A stretch of DNA of 64,000 nt from Paraburkholderia sp. FT54 (GTDB lineage: Bacteria; Pseudomonadota; Gammaproteobacteria; Burkholderiales; Burkholderiaceae), in assembly GCF_031585635.1 (NCBI RefSeq), contig NZ_CP134195.1, positions 2,418,001 to 2,482,000 on the forward strand. The letters are read 5' to 3'. The first letter of the stretch is position 1. The number at the start of each line of letters is the position of its first letter. The position numbers and the translations under genes are program-made. Below the pieces are notes generated by a model. It was not told the origin of the DNA, ran no database searches, and was given only the letters and a program-made list of their open reading frames with translations. Of the stretch, positions 45,105-54,266 are shown piece after piece.

Positions 45105-45695
45105 TCAACAGGTGCTCGCGGCCAGCGGTGACGAGTCCTGCGTGGCAACCGCCGGCGATCCCTGAATGGGAGCCGGCGCCGCGACCGAACCATAACGCCC
45201 GCCGAAAAAGATCAGCGGCGCGTGTTCATCGAGCGAGAACACCAGCACCTCGCCGACGAACAGCGTATGGTCGCCGCAAGGATGCCGGTCCACCACGCGC
45301 GCCGCGAAACGCGCCGCCGCGTGTTCGAGCAGCACCACGTCCGGCAGCCCTTCGACCGCCGCGAAACGTGGCGCGAGCCGGCTCTGCGGCTCGCCGGCGA
45401 AGTGGCGGCTATGCGGCTCCTGCGCCTCGGACAACACGCTCACGCCGAACAGCGCGCTGTCCATCAGGCGCTCGTGCATGCGCGCCCGGTGTCCGACCGA
45501 GACGACGATCAACGGCGGCTTGAGCGAACCCGACATGAAGGCATTGGCGGTCATCGCGTGCATGCCGTCGCCGCTGCCGGTCGAGATCACCACGACGCCC
45601 GTCGCGAAGCGCCCCAACGCGTGGCGAAAGCGCCGCTCGTCGAAAGCCGCCTGTGAGGCCCGCGGCGCCTCAGCGTGAAGTACCCGTGCCTGCAT
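45105..45695 (-). CDS. Flavin reductase-like domain protein
   Basis: 196 aa. FRHALGRFATGVVVISTGSG then NAFMSGSLKPPLIVVSVGHR and GVSVLSEAQEPHSRHFAGEP, DHTLFVGEVLVFSLDEHAPL and FFGGRYGSV: an FMN reductase of the HpaC/flavin_Reduct class. It supplies reduced flavin to partner oxygenases. Its start lies inside the last 26 bp of the mannose-1-P guanylyltransferase gene, so the two are coupled, which is an odd partner for a flavin reductase. Confidence 0.85.
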   Translation of the reverse strand: MQARVLHAEAPRASQAAFDERRFRHALGRFATGVVVISTGSGDGMHAMTANAFMSGSLKPPLIVVSVGHRARMHERLMDSALFGVSVLSEAQEPHSRHFAGEPQSRLAPRFAAVEGLPDVVLLEHAAARFAARVVDRHPCGDHTLFVGEVLVFSLDEHAPLIFFGGRYGSVAAPAPIQGSPAVATQDSSPLAASTC

Positions 45696-47262
45696 GGCCG
45701 TCCCCCAGATCGCGACCGTACTGGTCGTCGAAGCGCACGATGTCGTCTTCGCCGAGATAGCCGCCTGATTGCACCTCGATCATTTCAAGCGGCGTCTTGC
45801 CCGGATTTTCGAGCCGGTGCGTGACGCCGAGCGGAATGTACGTCGACTGGTTCTCCGTGAGCAGGAAGCATTCGTCGCCGCGCGTGACGCGCGCCGTGCC
45901 GCGCACCACGATCCAGTGTTCGGCGCGATGGTGATGCATCTGCAGAGAAAGACGCCCGCCCGGTTTGACGACGATGCGCTTCACCTGAAAGCGCGCGCCG
46001 CGTTCGAGCGAGTCGTAAAACCCCCACGGCCGCCCGACCTTGCGATGCTCCTGCGCTTCCGCGCCGTGTTCCAGCTTGAGACGGCTGACAATCGCCCTGA
46101 CGTCCTGAACGCGATCTTTCGCGGCGACCAGCACCGCGTCGGCGGTTTCGATCACCACCATGCCGCTCACGCCGACACAGGCGACGAGCCGGCCCTCCGA
46201 ATGCGCGAAGCTGTCGGTCGAGCCTTCGAACATCACGCGGCCGCGCGCGACATTGCCGTCGGCGTCCTTGGCGGACGCTTCCCACACCGAATCCCACGCG
46301 CCCACGTCCGACCACCCGGCGACGAGCGGCACCGCGACGCCGACCAGCCGCGCGTCGGTGGCGACGCGCTCCATGACCGCGTAGTCGATCGAATCGGATG
46401 GACACAGCGCGAACGCTTCGCGCGCGAGATGCAGCGCGCCGTCGCCATCGACCGTGGCATTCTCGAACGCGGCCGCGCAGGCCCCGGCGATCGCCGGCTG
46501 GCAGAGTTCGATGGCCGCGAGCCACACCGACGCGCGCACCACGAACATGCCGCTGTTCCACCAGTAATCGCCGGAGGCGACATAGCGCTCGGCGAGTTCC
46601 GGATCGGGCTTCTCGACGAACCGTTCGATGGCGCGCGCGCCCCGCGTACCGAGCGCCGCACCCGTGCGGATATAGCCGTAGCCGGTTTCCGCGCGCTTGG
46701 GCGGCACGCCGAGCGTGACGATCGCGCCGCGCGCCGCGTGCTCGAGCGCCTCGGCGAGCGCCGCGCCGAACGCAACGTGATCGGCAATCAGGTGATCTGC
46801 CGGCAACGCCACGATGAGCGGGTCGTCGCCCTCCACCGCCGCCGCGCGCGCGGCGAGCGCCGCGACCGTCAGCGCGGGTGCGGTATTGCGCGCCACCGGC
46901 TCGAGCACCATGCGCACCGGCCGGCCGGATCGTTCGAGCCGTTCCAGGCGTTCGAGCGTTTGCAGGCGCAGGTCCTCGCAGCAGACCACCAGCGGCGCGG
47001 CGATGGATCGCGTGCCGGACGCCGGTGTCGTATGCTCCGCCGCGGCAAACGACGCATCGAGCCGGCTTAGCGTGGCTTCGAGCAGCGATTCGTCGCCCAT
47101 CAAGCCGATGAGCTGTTTCGGATTGCGCTCGCGCGACAGCGGCCACAATCGCGTGCCCGAACCGCCTGCGAGAATCACCGGCTGCACGGACAAACGCGTG
47201 GCCGTTTCGATGACGCCCGCGGTCGACGCGAGCGGGTTGCCTGGTTCTACGATGCGATTCAT
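45670..47262 (-). CDS. manC: Mannose-1-phosphate guanylyltransferase/mannose-6-phosphate isomerase
   Basis: 530 aa, bifunctional type II enzyme. Nucleotidyltransferase PVILAGGSGTRLWPLSRERN then PKQL near residue 30; FVEKPDPELAERYVASGDYW for sugar binding; isomerase cupin with LSLQMHHHRAEHWIVVRGTA near the C-terminus. It makes GDP-mannose for the glycan. It is cotranscribed with the methyltransferase upstream (105-bp gap) and overlaps the flavin reductase gene downstream. cpsB, algA and xanB are synonyms. Confidence 0.93.
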   Translation of the reverse strand: MNRIVEPGNPLASTAGVIETATRLSVQPVILAGGSGTRLWPLSRERNPKQLIGLMGDESLLEATLSRLDASFAAAEHTTPASGTRSIAAPLVVCCEDLRLQTLERLERLERSGRPVRMVLEPVARNTAPALTVAALAARAAAVEGDDPLIVALPADHLIADHVAFGAALAEALEHAARGAIVTLGVPPKRAETGYGYIRTGAALGTRGARAIERFVEKPDPELAERYVASGDYWWNSGMFVVRASVWLAAIELCQPAIAGACAAAFENATVDGDGALHLAREAFALCPSDSIDYAVMERVATDARLVGVAVPLVAGWSDVGAWDSVWEASAKDADGNVARGRVMFEGSTDSFAHSEGRLVACVGVSGMVVIETADAVLVAAKDRVQDVRAIVSRLKLEHGAEAQEHRKVGRPWGFYDSLERGARFQVKRIVVKPGGRLSLQMHHHRAEHWIVVRGTARVTRGDECFLLTENQSTYIPLGVTHRLENPGKTPLEMIEVQSGGYLGEDDIVRFDDQYGRDLGDGHAGTGTSR

Positions 47263-47367
47263 GTCCGAGTCCCGTATGTGGTCAAGCTGGTCAAGCTGGT
47301 CCAGTGCATTGTTCGAGGTTGTCGTGCGCGCTACGTGTGAAGCCGTGTCCTGGTTCAGTGGTCGTTG

Positions 47368-48201
47368 TCAGTCGAAGCGGTAAGCGGCGAGCGGTTTGTG
47401 GGCGATGAAGTGAAACCACCACGCGCCGCTCTCTTCCACGTTCTCGGGAATGCGATTGCCCGCGCAACTGCCGAACACCGCGTCGCTTTGCAAGCCGACC
47501 TGCGCGAGTTGCCGGCGCTGCTCACGCAGCGTCGTGTAGACGATCACAATGCCGAAGTTGTGGGCCGCCGCGGTCTTGACCGCATAGTCGCCGTAGTCGC
47601 GATTCAGCTTCACGTTGCGCACATAGTTCAGCGTGCCGAGTTGGAAGCGCCGCGCGGAGCGCAGCGTGCGCCAGCCAAGTCGCAGCGGATTGAACGTGAA
47701 TTGCGGCAGCAGTTGCCAGATGTTTTCGCCGTAGCCGGGCCCGCCGCGGTTGTGCGACGAAAACAGCACATAACCGCCGGGCCGCACCACGCGATACATC
47801 TCTTCGAGAATCCTCACGCGATCGCCGTAGTCGACGCAGTCGATACCATTCCAGCTGAATCCGGCGAGCCCGAAGTGACCCGAGGGCAACGCGGACATGT
47901 CGCGCGCATCCATATGCCGAAGGTCCCGTTCGGGATAGCGCGCCTTCGCGAGATCGAGCAGCTTCTGCGTATAGTCGATGCCGGTGTAGTCGTCGGAGAT
48001 CGCCGTCATCAACGGAATCGTGCGGCCGGTGCCGACACCGATATCGAGCACGGGCTCACCCGCGCAACGTGGTGCGAGCCAGTCGAAGGCAGCCTGCTCG
48101 CCCGGATCGGAGTAGGTCTTCTCGAGCGTGAAAACGCGTGCGGCGTCCGGCGAATTCCACGCAACTCGATTGATGCGGTCCAGCTCGGATTGACTGTTCA
48201 C
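47368..48201 (-). CDS. Class I SAM-dependent methyltransferase
   Basis: 277 aa. Motif I VLDIGVGTGRTIPLM, an acidic loop YTGIDYTQKLLDLAKARYP, then GFSWNGIDCVDYGDRVRILE and EMYRVVRPGGYVLFSSHNRG (motif III). The start is GTG 48201 with GGGAG upstream. It lies in a glycan cluster, so it may methylate a sugar or a carrier-bound intermediate; the acceptor is unknown. Confidence 0.87.
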   Translation of the reverse strand: MNSQSELDRINRVAWNSPDAARVFTLEKTYSDPGEQAAFDWLAPRCAGEPVLDIGVGTGRTIPLMTAISDDYTGIDYTQKLLDLAKARYPERDLRHMDARDMSALPSGHFGLAGFSWNGIDCVDYGDRVRILEEMYRVVRPGGYVLFSSHNRGGPGYGENIWQLLPQFTFNPLRLGWRTLRSARRFQLGTLNYVRNVKLNRDYGDYAVKTAAAHNFGIVIVYTTLREQRRQLAQVGLQSDAVFGSCAGNRIPENVEESGAWWFHFIAHKPLAAYRFD

Positions 48202-48250
48202 AGCGCGCTCCCTTCAAGCGTATGTGCGCCGGACAATCCGTGCGCAGGCA

Positions 48251-50146
48251 TTACGCTTCCCCGAATAGACGAAACGCGCGCGCACGCTTTACAAGCCATT
48301 GCGTGGCTCTGGCACGCCGCCCACCGGCGCGCCGCGCGAGCGGTTCGCGGGCGGCGACGGTGTCGGGCACGCGGCTCTCGCTGAAGGTGCTGCGATAAAA
48401 CTGCTCGAAATACGACATCACGTTTTCCTGCGCGCTGGCTGACAGGATCGCGTGATCGGTGTGCTCGCAAAACGCCGCGCGAACGTGGTTAAAGCGCTGC
48501 AGCCGCGCGCCACGCACGCCGAAATGGCGTTCGAGTTCTTCGACGCCCTCGTCGAGCACGCCGTAGAGAAGCCGTGTCTCGACACGCTGATCATCCACCG
48601 CGGCGATGAGGCTACGCTCTTCCCGCGCACCGAGTTCGACGCCGCAAACACGTTCGATACGATCAGCGAGCGTCGCGCCGAAGCGCGCCGCGAAACGTCC
48701 CGCGAGTTCGCGCGCGACCGGCCATCCGCCCGACTGGCCCTTCAGCACGCGCAGCCATTTGCGCGGCTGGCACATCGAACGCAGATAAGTGCGCGTCGAA
48801 CCGAAAGCGGCCACCGCGACGCTCGGCTTGCCATGTTCGTCGCAGATGTTCTGCCATGTGAACTTCTGCAAATTGACCAGCACCGCGCCGGCCACTGCCG
48901 CTTCGCGCGCCGCGGCATGCAAGCCGACGTACGCGCCCGCGCAGATGCCGAGCAGCACCGCGCCGCGATGTCCTTGCGCGCTCAGCCAGCGTGCCGCGCA
49001 GGCGGCGTCGTCGACGCCCGACTGCGCGTACAGCGCGTCGAGGCTCAATGCATCCAGCGACGGCATGCTGTCGCCCAGACCGCCGAGATCGACGCGCAGC
49101 GACGCGATGCCCTGTTGCGCGAGACGCCTTGCAAAGCGCACGCCGAGCCGCGCATTGCCGATTCGGGAGACCGCCCCGGTATTGAGCAGCAGTGCTGCCG
49201 GCGCGGTGGCGGCGGTGCGAGCGTCAGGCCGGCAATAGATGCCGAACAGTCTGCCGCCGTCGATCCATACCGGCGTTTCGACTACACCGGGCTCAACGAC
49301 GTGAGCCGTGTCGTGATCGGCGGCGAAGTGGGCATTGTCGTTAGTGTCGCTAGTTGTGCCTGCATGCCCGGATGCAATCGCGCCGACCGTCAACCAGTTC
49401 TCTATGGACTGGAATGCCGCCTGCGGAATCTCGCTATCGAGCGACTCCATCATGAACTTGCCGTACTCGTCGAACGACTGCCGCTCGACTTCGATGCCTT
49501 GCTCGCGGTAGTGCGCGGCCAGTGCGTCGATCCGCACGGGGTCCAGCGAATCGAGCATGAGCACGCGACCGGCAGGCCGCGGTGCATCGCGTTTCAGATC
49601 GACGGCGCGCAGACTCTCCAACGTATCCTGATAGAGACGGAAGCCATATGCCTCGACAAAGGCATCGCCATCGGGTTCGGGCACGCAATCCATCGCGGCC
49701 GGAATCGACAGCCACTGTCGATAATGCGCGCGCAACTCGCGCTGATAGTTCCTGCCGGACAGCACGGGCGCGAGCAGCACGAGGCCGTCCACGCCACCGA
49801 GTTCCTGAGCGGCCAGCGCGGCGAGCGTGCCGCCGAGCCGCATGCCGCACAACGTCACGCGTTCGACACCGGTGGACTCGCGTAGCAGCGCCACGGCCTG
49901 CTTCACGCTGTCGATCCATGCGCGCCAGCGGCCGGGTTCGCTCGTCTCGCCTGCCGAATCGCCGGTGCCCGGATAGTCGAAGCGCAGCACCGGCATGCCG
50001 CGCGCGGCGAGCCGCTCGGCCAGCCTGCGCATGCCGCGATAAGTGCACAGCGAGTCGTAGCCGAACGGATAACACACCACCACGCCGTGCGGCCCGCTCG
50101 CCGGATGCAACCAGCCGAACTGGCCATCGAAGACTACTGGCCTCAC
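48251..50146 (-). CDS. Two-domain alpha/beta-hydrolase-like protein, nucleophiles replaced
   Basis: 631 aa. Domain 1 (about 1-250): VVCYPFGYDSLCTYRGMRRL, LRFDYPGTGDSAG, and the nucleophile elbow LCGMRLGGTLA, where Ser is Arg103. Domain 2 (about 285-500): LLLNTGAVSRIGNARLGVRF, LRVDLGGLGDSMPS and elbow LLGICAGAYVGLH with Cys402 for Ser. The C-terminal 130 residues are less clear. It recalls exosortase-A-associated hydrolases of glycan clusters, here fused in one chain. Start GTG 50146 with GGAG. No exosortase gene is visible. Confidence 0.8.
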   Translation of the reverse strand: MRPVVFDGQFGWLHPASGPHGVVVCYPFGYDSLCTYRGMRRLAERLAARGMPVLRFDYPGTGDSAGETSEPGRWRAWIDSVKQAVALLRESTGVERVTLCGMRLGGTLAALAAQELGGVDGLVLLAPVLSGRNYQRELRAHYRQWLSIPAAMDCVPEPDGDAFVEAYGFRLYQDTLESLRAVDLKRDAPRPAGRVLMLDSLDPVRIDALAAHYREQGIEVERQSFDEYGKFMMESLDSEIPQAAFQSIENWLTVGAIASGHAGTTSDTNDNAHFAADHDTAHVVEPGVVETPVWIDGGRLFGIYCRPDARTAATAPAALLLNTGAVSRIGNARLGVRFARRLAQQGIASLRVDLGGLGDSMPSLDALSLDALYAQSGVDDAACAARWLSAQGHRGAVLLGICAGAYVGLHAAAREAAVAGAVLVNLQKFTWQNICDEHGKPSVAVAAFGSTRTYLRSMCQPRKWLRVLKGQSGGWPVARELAGRFAARFGATLADRIERVCGVELGAREERSLIAAVDDQRVETRLLYGVLDEGVEELERHFGVRGARLQRFNHVRAAFCEHTDHAILSASAQENVMSYFEQFYRSTFSESRVPDTVAAREPLARRAGGRRARATQWLVKRARAFRLFGEA

Positions 50147-50288
50147 GCTACGCTCCTCACGGGGTTCCCCCTTTCCAACGCATTACAACAAACGTCGCAT
50201 GCTTGCTCTGTACGTCCCGCCACATTGTCTCGGAGTCCAATGCAATGGCGAATGCACGTCGGGCGTGTCATCAGAAGCGGCTGCGTGG

Positions 50289-51281
50289 TCAGTTGCCATG
50301 TGGCGCGCGCAGCGCGAACGTCGAGCGCGCGGCGAGCAGCACGTGATAGAAGAAACGCGCGCGCAGCCGGTCGCGCATCGGGTAATGCTTCGACAGCAGC
50401 ACACGCCACGCGGCAGCGGATTCGCCCGCACGTGCATAAGCGGAAGCCGCGCGCGGCGCCACGCGCCGCAACGCATCTTCGCGCGCGGCCTGCGCCGCGG
50501 CGGGCACACGACTCTCGCGCAACTGCGCAAACGCGTGCATCGCAGGCAACGCATGGGTCGAGATCGACAGCGCCGTTTCGCGCGATACCGACACGAACTC
50601 ATCCACGAAGCAGATAGCGGTTGCATCGACACCGAGCCGCAAGCCGAAATCGAAATCACATGCTTCGCCGACTTCGGCGGCTGGGCGATAACCGATGCGG
50701 CGCGCGTCCACGGTATTCACCAGATAGCCGTTGTTCGGGAACATCTGGTCGATGCCGGCCAGCGCGGGCACCGGCAAACGGCCGGCGCGCTCAGGCACGC
50801 GCCGGTAATCGCGGTTCAGGCGTTCGCTGGCGTCGGGCCGCGGCGTACCGTCGTCGGCGATCACACGCTGCTTGCCGAACGCCGCCGTCAACTCGGGATA
50901 TGTTTGCCAGCATGCGTCGAGACGGCTCAATGCATCCGGTTCGAGCAGATCGTCGTCGTGCAGCAGCACGAGCCGTGCACCTCGTGCACGCGTGAACAGG
51001 CGGTTGACGTTGGACGCCTGACCGAGTCGCGGCAGGTTGCGTTCGTAGCGAATGGGCCGGTCGCTGCGCAAGCGGCAGCGGTCCACGACCTGTTGCGCGC
51101 TGTCGTCGGTCGAGTCGTCGCCGATCACGATTTCAAACTCGCGGTAGGTCTGCGCGTGGCAACTGTCGATGGCCTGTTCGAGCAACGCGGGCCGGTTGCA
51201 GGTGGGAATGCAGATGGAGATCAGCCGCGCGTGCAGTTCACTCCCGGCGCTGGCGCGCTGTTCGGACGTGGAATCAACCAT
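50289..51281 (-). CDS. Glycosyltransferase family 2
   Basis: 330 aa. GT-A fold: LISICIPTCNRPALLEQAID, EIVIGDDSTDDSAQQVVDRC, then the metal-binding acidic cluster LVLLHDDDLLEPDALSRLDA. It adds a sugar to the growing glycan on its lipid carrier, in the cytoplasm. It is the first gene of a minus-strand group that runs to the flavin reductase, and is divergent from the flippase. Confidence 0.9.
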   Translation of the reverse strand: MVDSTSEQRASAGSELHARLISICIPTCNRPALLEQAIDSCHAQTYREFEIVIGDDSTDDSAQQVVDRCRLRSDRPIRYERNLPRLGQASNVNRLFTRARGARLVLLHDDDLLEPDALSRLDACWQTYPELTAAFGKQRVIADDGTPRPDASERLNRDYRRVPERAGRLPVPALAGIDQMFPNNGYLVNTVDARRIGYRPAAEVGEACDFDFGLRLGVDATAICFVDEFVSVSRETALSISTHALPAMHAFAQLRESRVPAAAQAAREDALRRVAPRAASAYARAGESAAAWRVLLSKHYPMRDRLRARFFYHVLLAARSTFALRAPHGN

Positions 51282-51614
51282 GGATGCCCCGAATACAGTT
51301 GTCGCTCAGGCTGCGTTGCGCTCTGGCTGACGAGCGGCGCTGGAGTCCGGCACGCTTCATTGTTAAACCCCGTTTGATGAATACGCGGGAAAACGCCGCC
51401 GCGCAGCACTACCTTCTGATGATTTGCATTTAACCCTGCCCGATGGAGAGTATCTGTACGGCCACACACATAGGCGTGCTGGGGCCTGAGGCAATATCGA
51501 AACCTGCGACGGGCCGACGCCGTCGAGTGAAGCGCGCTACAGGGTGCGACTGCGCACCGACAGCAGCCAGGGCTAACCACATCATTGCAGGAATTCAGAC
51601 CCGGACAGCGCACC
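51282..51614. promoter_or_regulatory. Divergent upstream region of the flippase and GT2 genes
   Basis: 333 bp without a supported gene. It is AT-richer near 51355-51435 (ATTGTTAAACCCCGTTTGATG, TTGCATTTAACC). Promoters for both directions are expected, but I cannot place them. Confidence 0.45.
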
Positions 51615-53078
51615 ATGGAAAGAAGTATCGTCAGGAACATCGTCATCAACTTCGCCGGAGCGATCGCTCCAACGTTCATCTCCCTCGTCACCGTGCCCGC
51701 CTACATTCACCTGATGGGCGTCGAGCGATACGGGGTGATCAATCTGGTGTGGACCCTGATCGGCTACTTCAGCGTGCTGGATCTCGGCACGAGTCTCGCC
51801 ACGGAAAATCAGATCTCCAAAGCGCGCGCCGCCAACGACGACTCGATAGAACGCATCTTCTGGAGCGCGTGGTTCATGAACCTGGCCACCGGCATCGTGG
51901 GCGGCCTGCTCATCTATCTCGGCACGGTCGTCTATATCACGCATGGCGTGAAGATCGAACCCGCCTTCCAGCGCGAAGTCATGGCGAGCCTGCCGTGGAT
52001 CGCGATCGCCGTGCCGATCGCCAATGTCTCCTGGGTGTTCGCCGGCGCGATCAACGGCGTGGAGCGCTTCACCAGTTTCAACATCAACCAGACGCTGGGC
52101 ACGGCTCTATTCCAGTTGCTGCCGTTGGCGGCGATCTTCTGCTTTTCGCCTTCGCTCGCGGTCGTGATTCCCGCGGCCGTGGTGGCGCGCCTCGTCGCCG
52201 GACTGATGCTCGGCGCGGCGGCATTTCGCGCGCTCGGGATTCGCCGCGTGCGGATGCCGCAATGGCCGGTGATGGTCGAACTCTTCCGCTATGGCCGCTG
52301 GATGCTGATGTTCTCGGGCGCCAACATGCTTGCCTCGACGCTCGACCGCGTGCTGGTCGGCGCGCTGCTCGGCGCGCGCTACGTGACTTACTACGCGACA
52401 CCGCAGAACCTCATTACGCGCCTGAATCTCTTGCCTGTCGCGATGGTGCGCACGCTATTCCCACGGCTGTCGGCCGTATCCCGTGCGGATGCCGACGCAT
52501 TGGCGCACAGCGCCCTCGCCTTTCTCAACGGCACGTTCACGCCGTGCGTGATCGTCGCGCTATTCGCGCTCAAGCCTTTCCTGTTGCTCTGGCTCGGACC
52601 GACGGTCGCGGCCGCCGCGCCAGTCGCGAGCGTGCTCGTGCTCGGCGTGTGGCTGAGCGGTCAATGCGGGATTCTGGGGATTCTGATCCAGGCGCAGACC
52701 AGTCCGGCCTCCCTCGCCACGGTAAGCTGGCTCGAATTGCCGGTGTTCGCCGGCGCGCTGTGGTGTGGGATTCACTGGTTCGGGATCATGGGCGCGGGCG
52801 TCGTCGTCACGCTGAAAATGCTATTCGACTACGCGGTGCTGCTGGTGTTCGCGAAACTGCACGCGTGGACCATCGTGCGCAATATGCTCGCTCACCTTGC
52901 GTTCCTGCTGGTGGCGCTAGTGCTCGCTGATTCGCTAAGCGAGTTGCCGGCACTCATCGTCGCGCCGCTGGTGCTGGTGCTCGCGAATCTGGGGATGTCG
53001 CTGCATGGGTCGAGTGAACTTCGCGGCGTGGTCTACAAGCTCTGGGCGCGGCTTACGCCGTCTACCAGCAGCAGTTGA
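51615..53078 (+). CDS. Wzx-like lipid-linked oligosaccharide flippase
   Basis: 487 aa, about 12-14 membrane segments. ATG 51615 (MERSIVRNIVINFAGAIAPT) matches the MATE/Wzx family start; MGVERYGVINLVWTLIGYFS, DLGTSLATENQISKARAAND and LARYVTYYATPQNLITRL-like sequence follow. It moves the lipid-linked repeat unit across the inner membrane. It is the only plus-strand gene inside the minus-strand glycan block and converges with a GT4 gene 49 bp away. Confidence 0.9.
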   Translation: MERSIVRNIVINFAGAIAPTFISLVTVPAYIHLMGVERYGVINLVWTLIGYFSVLDLGTSLATENQISKARAANDDSIERIFWSAWFMNLATGIVGGLLIYLGTVVYITHGVKIEPAFQREVMASLPWIAIAVPIANVSWVFAGAINGVERFTSFNINQTLGTALFQLLPLAAIFCFSPSLAVVIPAAVVARLVAGLMLGAAAFRALGIRRVRMPQWPVMVELFRYGRWMLMFSGANMLASTLDRVLVGALLGARYVTYYATPQNLITRLNLLPVAMVRTLFPRLSAVSRADADALAHSALAFLNGTFTPCVIVALFALKPFLLLWLGPTVAAAAPVASVLVLGVWLSGQCGILGILIQAQTSPASLATVSWLELPVFAGALWCGIHWFGIMGAGVVVTLKMLFDYAVLLVFAKLHAWTIVRNMLAHLAFLLVALVLADSLSELPALIVAPLVLVLANLGMSLHGSSELRGVVYKLWARLTPSTSSS

Positions 53079-53126
53079 TCCGCGAGTTCGATCGAAGAAG
53101 CGAGCCGCTCGATGCGGCCCGCTCGA

Positions 53127-54266
53127 TCAGATCGTAGTGGACTGCGTCACCGTGTCCGAAGCCGCCATACCACGCGTCGCAATACTCGCAAAACGGCGCG
53201 GCTGGCAACTGGCCAGCGTGCGTTCGTAAATCGACATATAGCCGTTGGTCACCCGCTGCACGCTGAATCGTTCGAGTTTGAGCGGCGCGCGCGCGGTGAG
53301 CGCCGCGTGTGCGGCCCGCTCGGTCAGGAGATGCCCGATCGCCTGCGCCAACGCTGCGGGATTTCTAGCCGGCACCAACAAACCGGCTTCGCCGCCGTCG
53401 AGCATCTCCGGATTGCCGTCCACGCGCGTCGCCACGATCGCACGTCCCAATTCACGCGCTTCGCACAGCACCAACCCGGCCGGTTCGTTGTGCGAGGCGA
53501 GCACGAACACGTCGGCCTGCGCGAGATACGCACGCGGGTCGGTGACAAAACCTTCGAAACGTACTCGCTCGGCGACACCCAGTTGTCCGGCCAGCGCTTC
53601 CATCGCGGCGCGGTCAGGACCATCGCCGACGAGATACAGCACCGCCTCCGGCACGCTTTCGCGCAACAGCGCAAAAGCATGCAGCAGATCGGCGATACCC
53701 TTGCGCTCATTCATGCCCGCCACGGTGACGATGCACGGATGCGCAAGCTGCGGCCCAACGGGCACCGGCGTGTCGGCAAAACGCGGCGTGCCGACCGTGC
53801 CGTTGCGCACGACGCTCAGACGCGCATTCGGAATGCCGCGCCGCTCCATCGCCACGGCCACCGCGGCGCTCACCGCCACCACGTGATCGCCGACGCCCAT
53901 CAGCGTGGCGCTGCGCTGAAACTCGTTGTGCACCGTCGTGATCAGCACGTAGCGCCGCCGCAGCACGCTCACGCGAGCGATCAGCGCGCCGGTCATCATG
54001 TGAGCGTGCACGACATCGGGATCATATTGCGCGACGAGCCGCCTGAAACCCGCCACCATCCCCGCGACGCGCGACGGTTTGGGCAATTGCGGCAGCAGCA
54101 CATGACGCACACCGTATCGCGCCAGCAGCGTTTCAAAGCCGCCGCCCGCCGACGCCACCGTCACGTCGTGGCCGGCGCGCGCCTGCGTGCAGGCAAGGTC
54201 GATCATCACGTTGACGATGCCGTTGCCGATGCATTGCGCGTGATTAGCTAGATGGATGATTTTCAT
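53127..54266 (-). CDS. Glycosyltransferase family 4
   Basis: 379 aa. GT-B fold: MKIIHLANHAQCIGNGIVNV then VVHAHMMTGALIARVSVLRR, VAGMNERKGIADLLHAFALL, YLVGDGPDRAAMEALAGQLG and the donor Glu motif ASHNEPAGLVLCEARELGRA. ATG 54266 lies inside the last 23 bp of the upstream secreted-protein gene. It ends the GNAT-to-GT operon. Confidence 0.9.
   Translation of the reverse strand: MKIIHLANHAQCIGNGIVNVMIDLACTQARAGHDVTVASAGGGFETLLARYGVRHVLLPQLPKPSRVAGMVAGFRRLVAQYDPDVVHAHMMTGALIARVSVLRRRYVLITTVHNEFQRSATLMGVGDHVVAVSAAVAVAMERRGIPNARLSVVRNGTVGTPRFADTPVPVGPQLAHPCIVTVAGMNERKGIADLLHAFALLRESVPEAVLYLVGDGPDRAAMEALAGQLGVAERVRFEGFVTDPRAYLAQADVFVLASHNEPAGLVLCEARELGRAIVATRVDGNPEMLDGGEAGLLVPARNPAALAQAIGHLLTERAAHAALTARAPLKLERFSVQRVTNGYMSIYERTLASCQPRRFASIATRGMAASDTVTQSTTI

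Noticed and set aside
45105-45695. Assignment of the flavin reductase as ssuE
   Set aside because: It belongs to the HpaC-type domain and is coupled to manC, 17 kb from the ssu genes.
45769-47070. 433-codon plus-strand frame opposite manC
   Set aside because: It is antisense to the conserved guanylyltransferase motifs and has a random-looking product.
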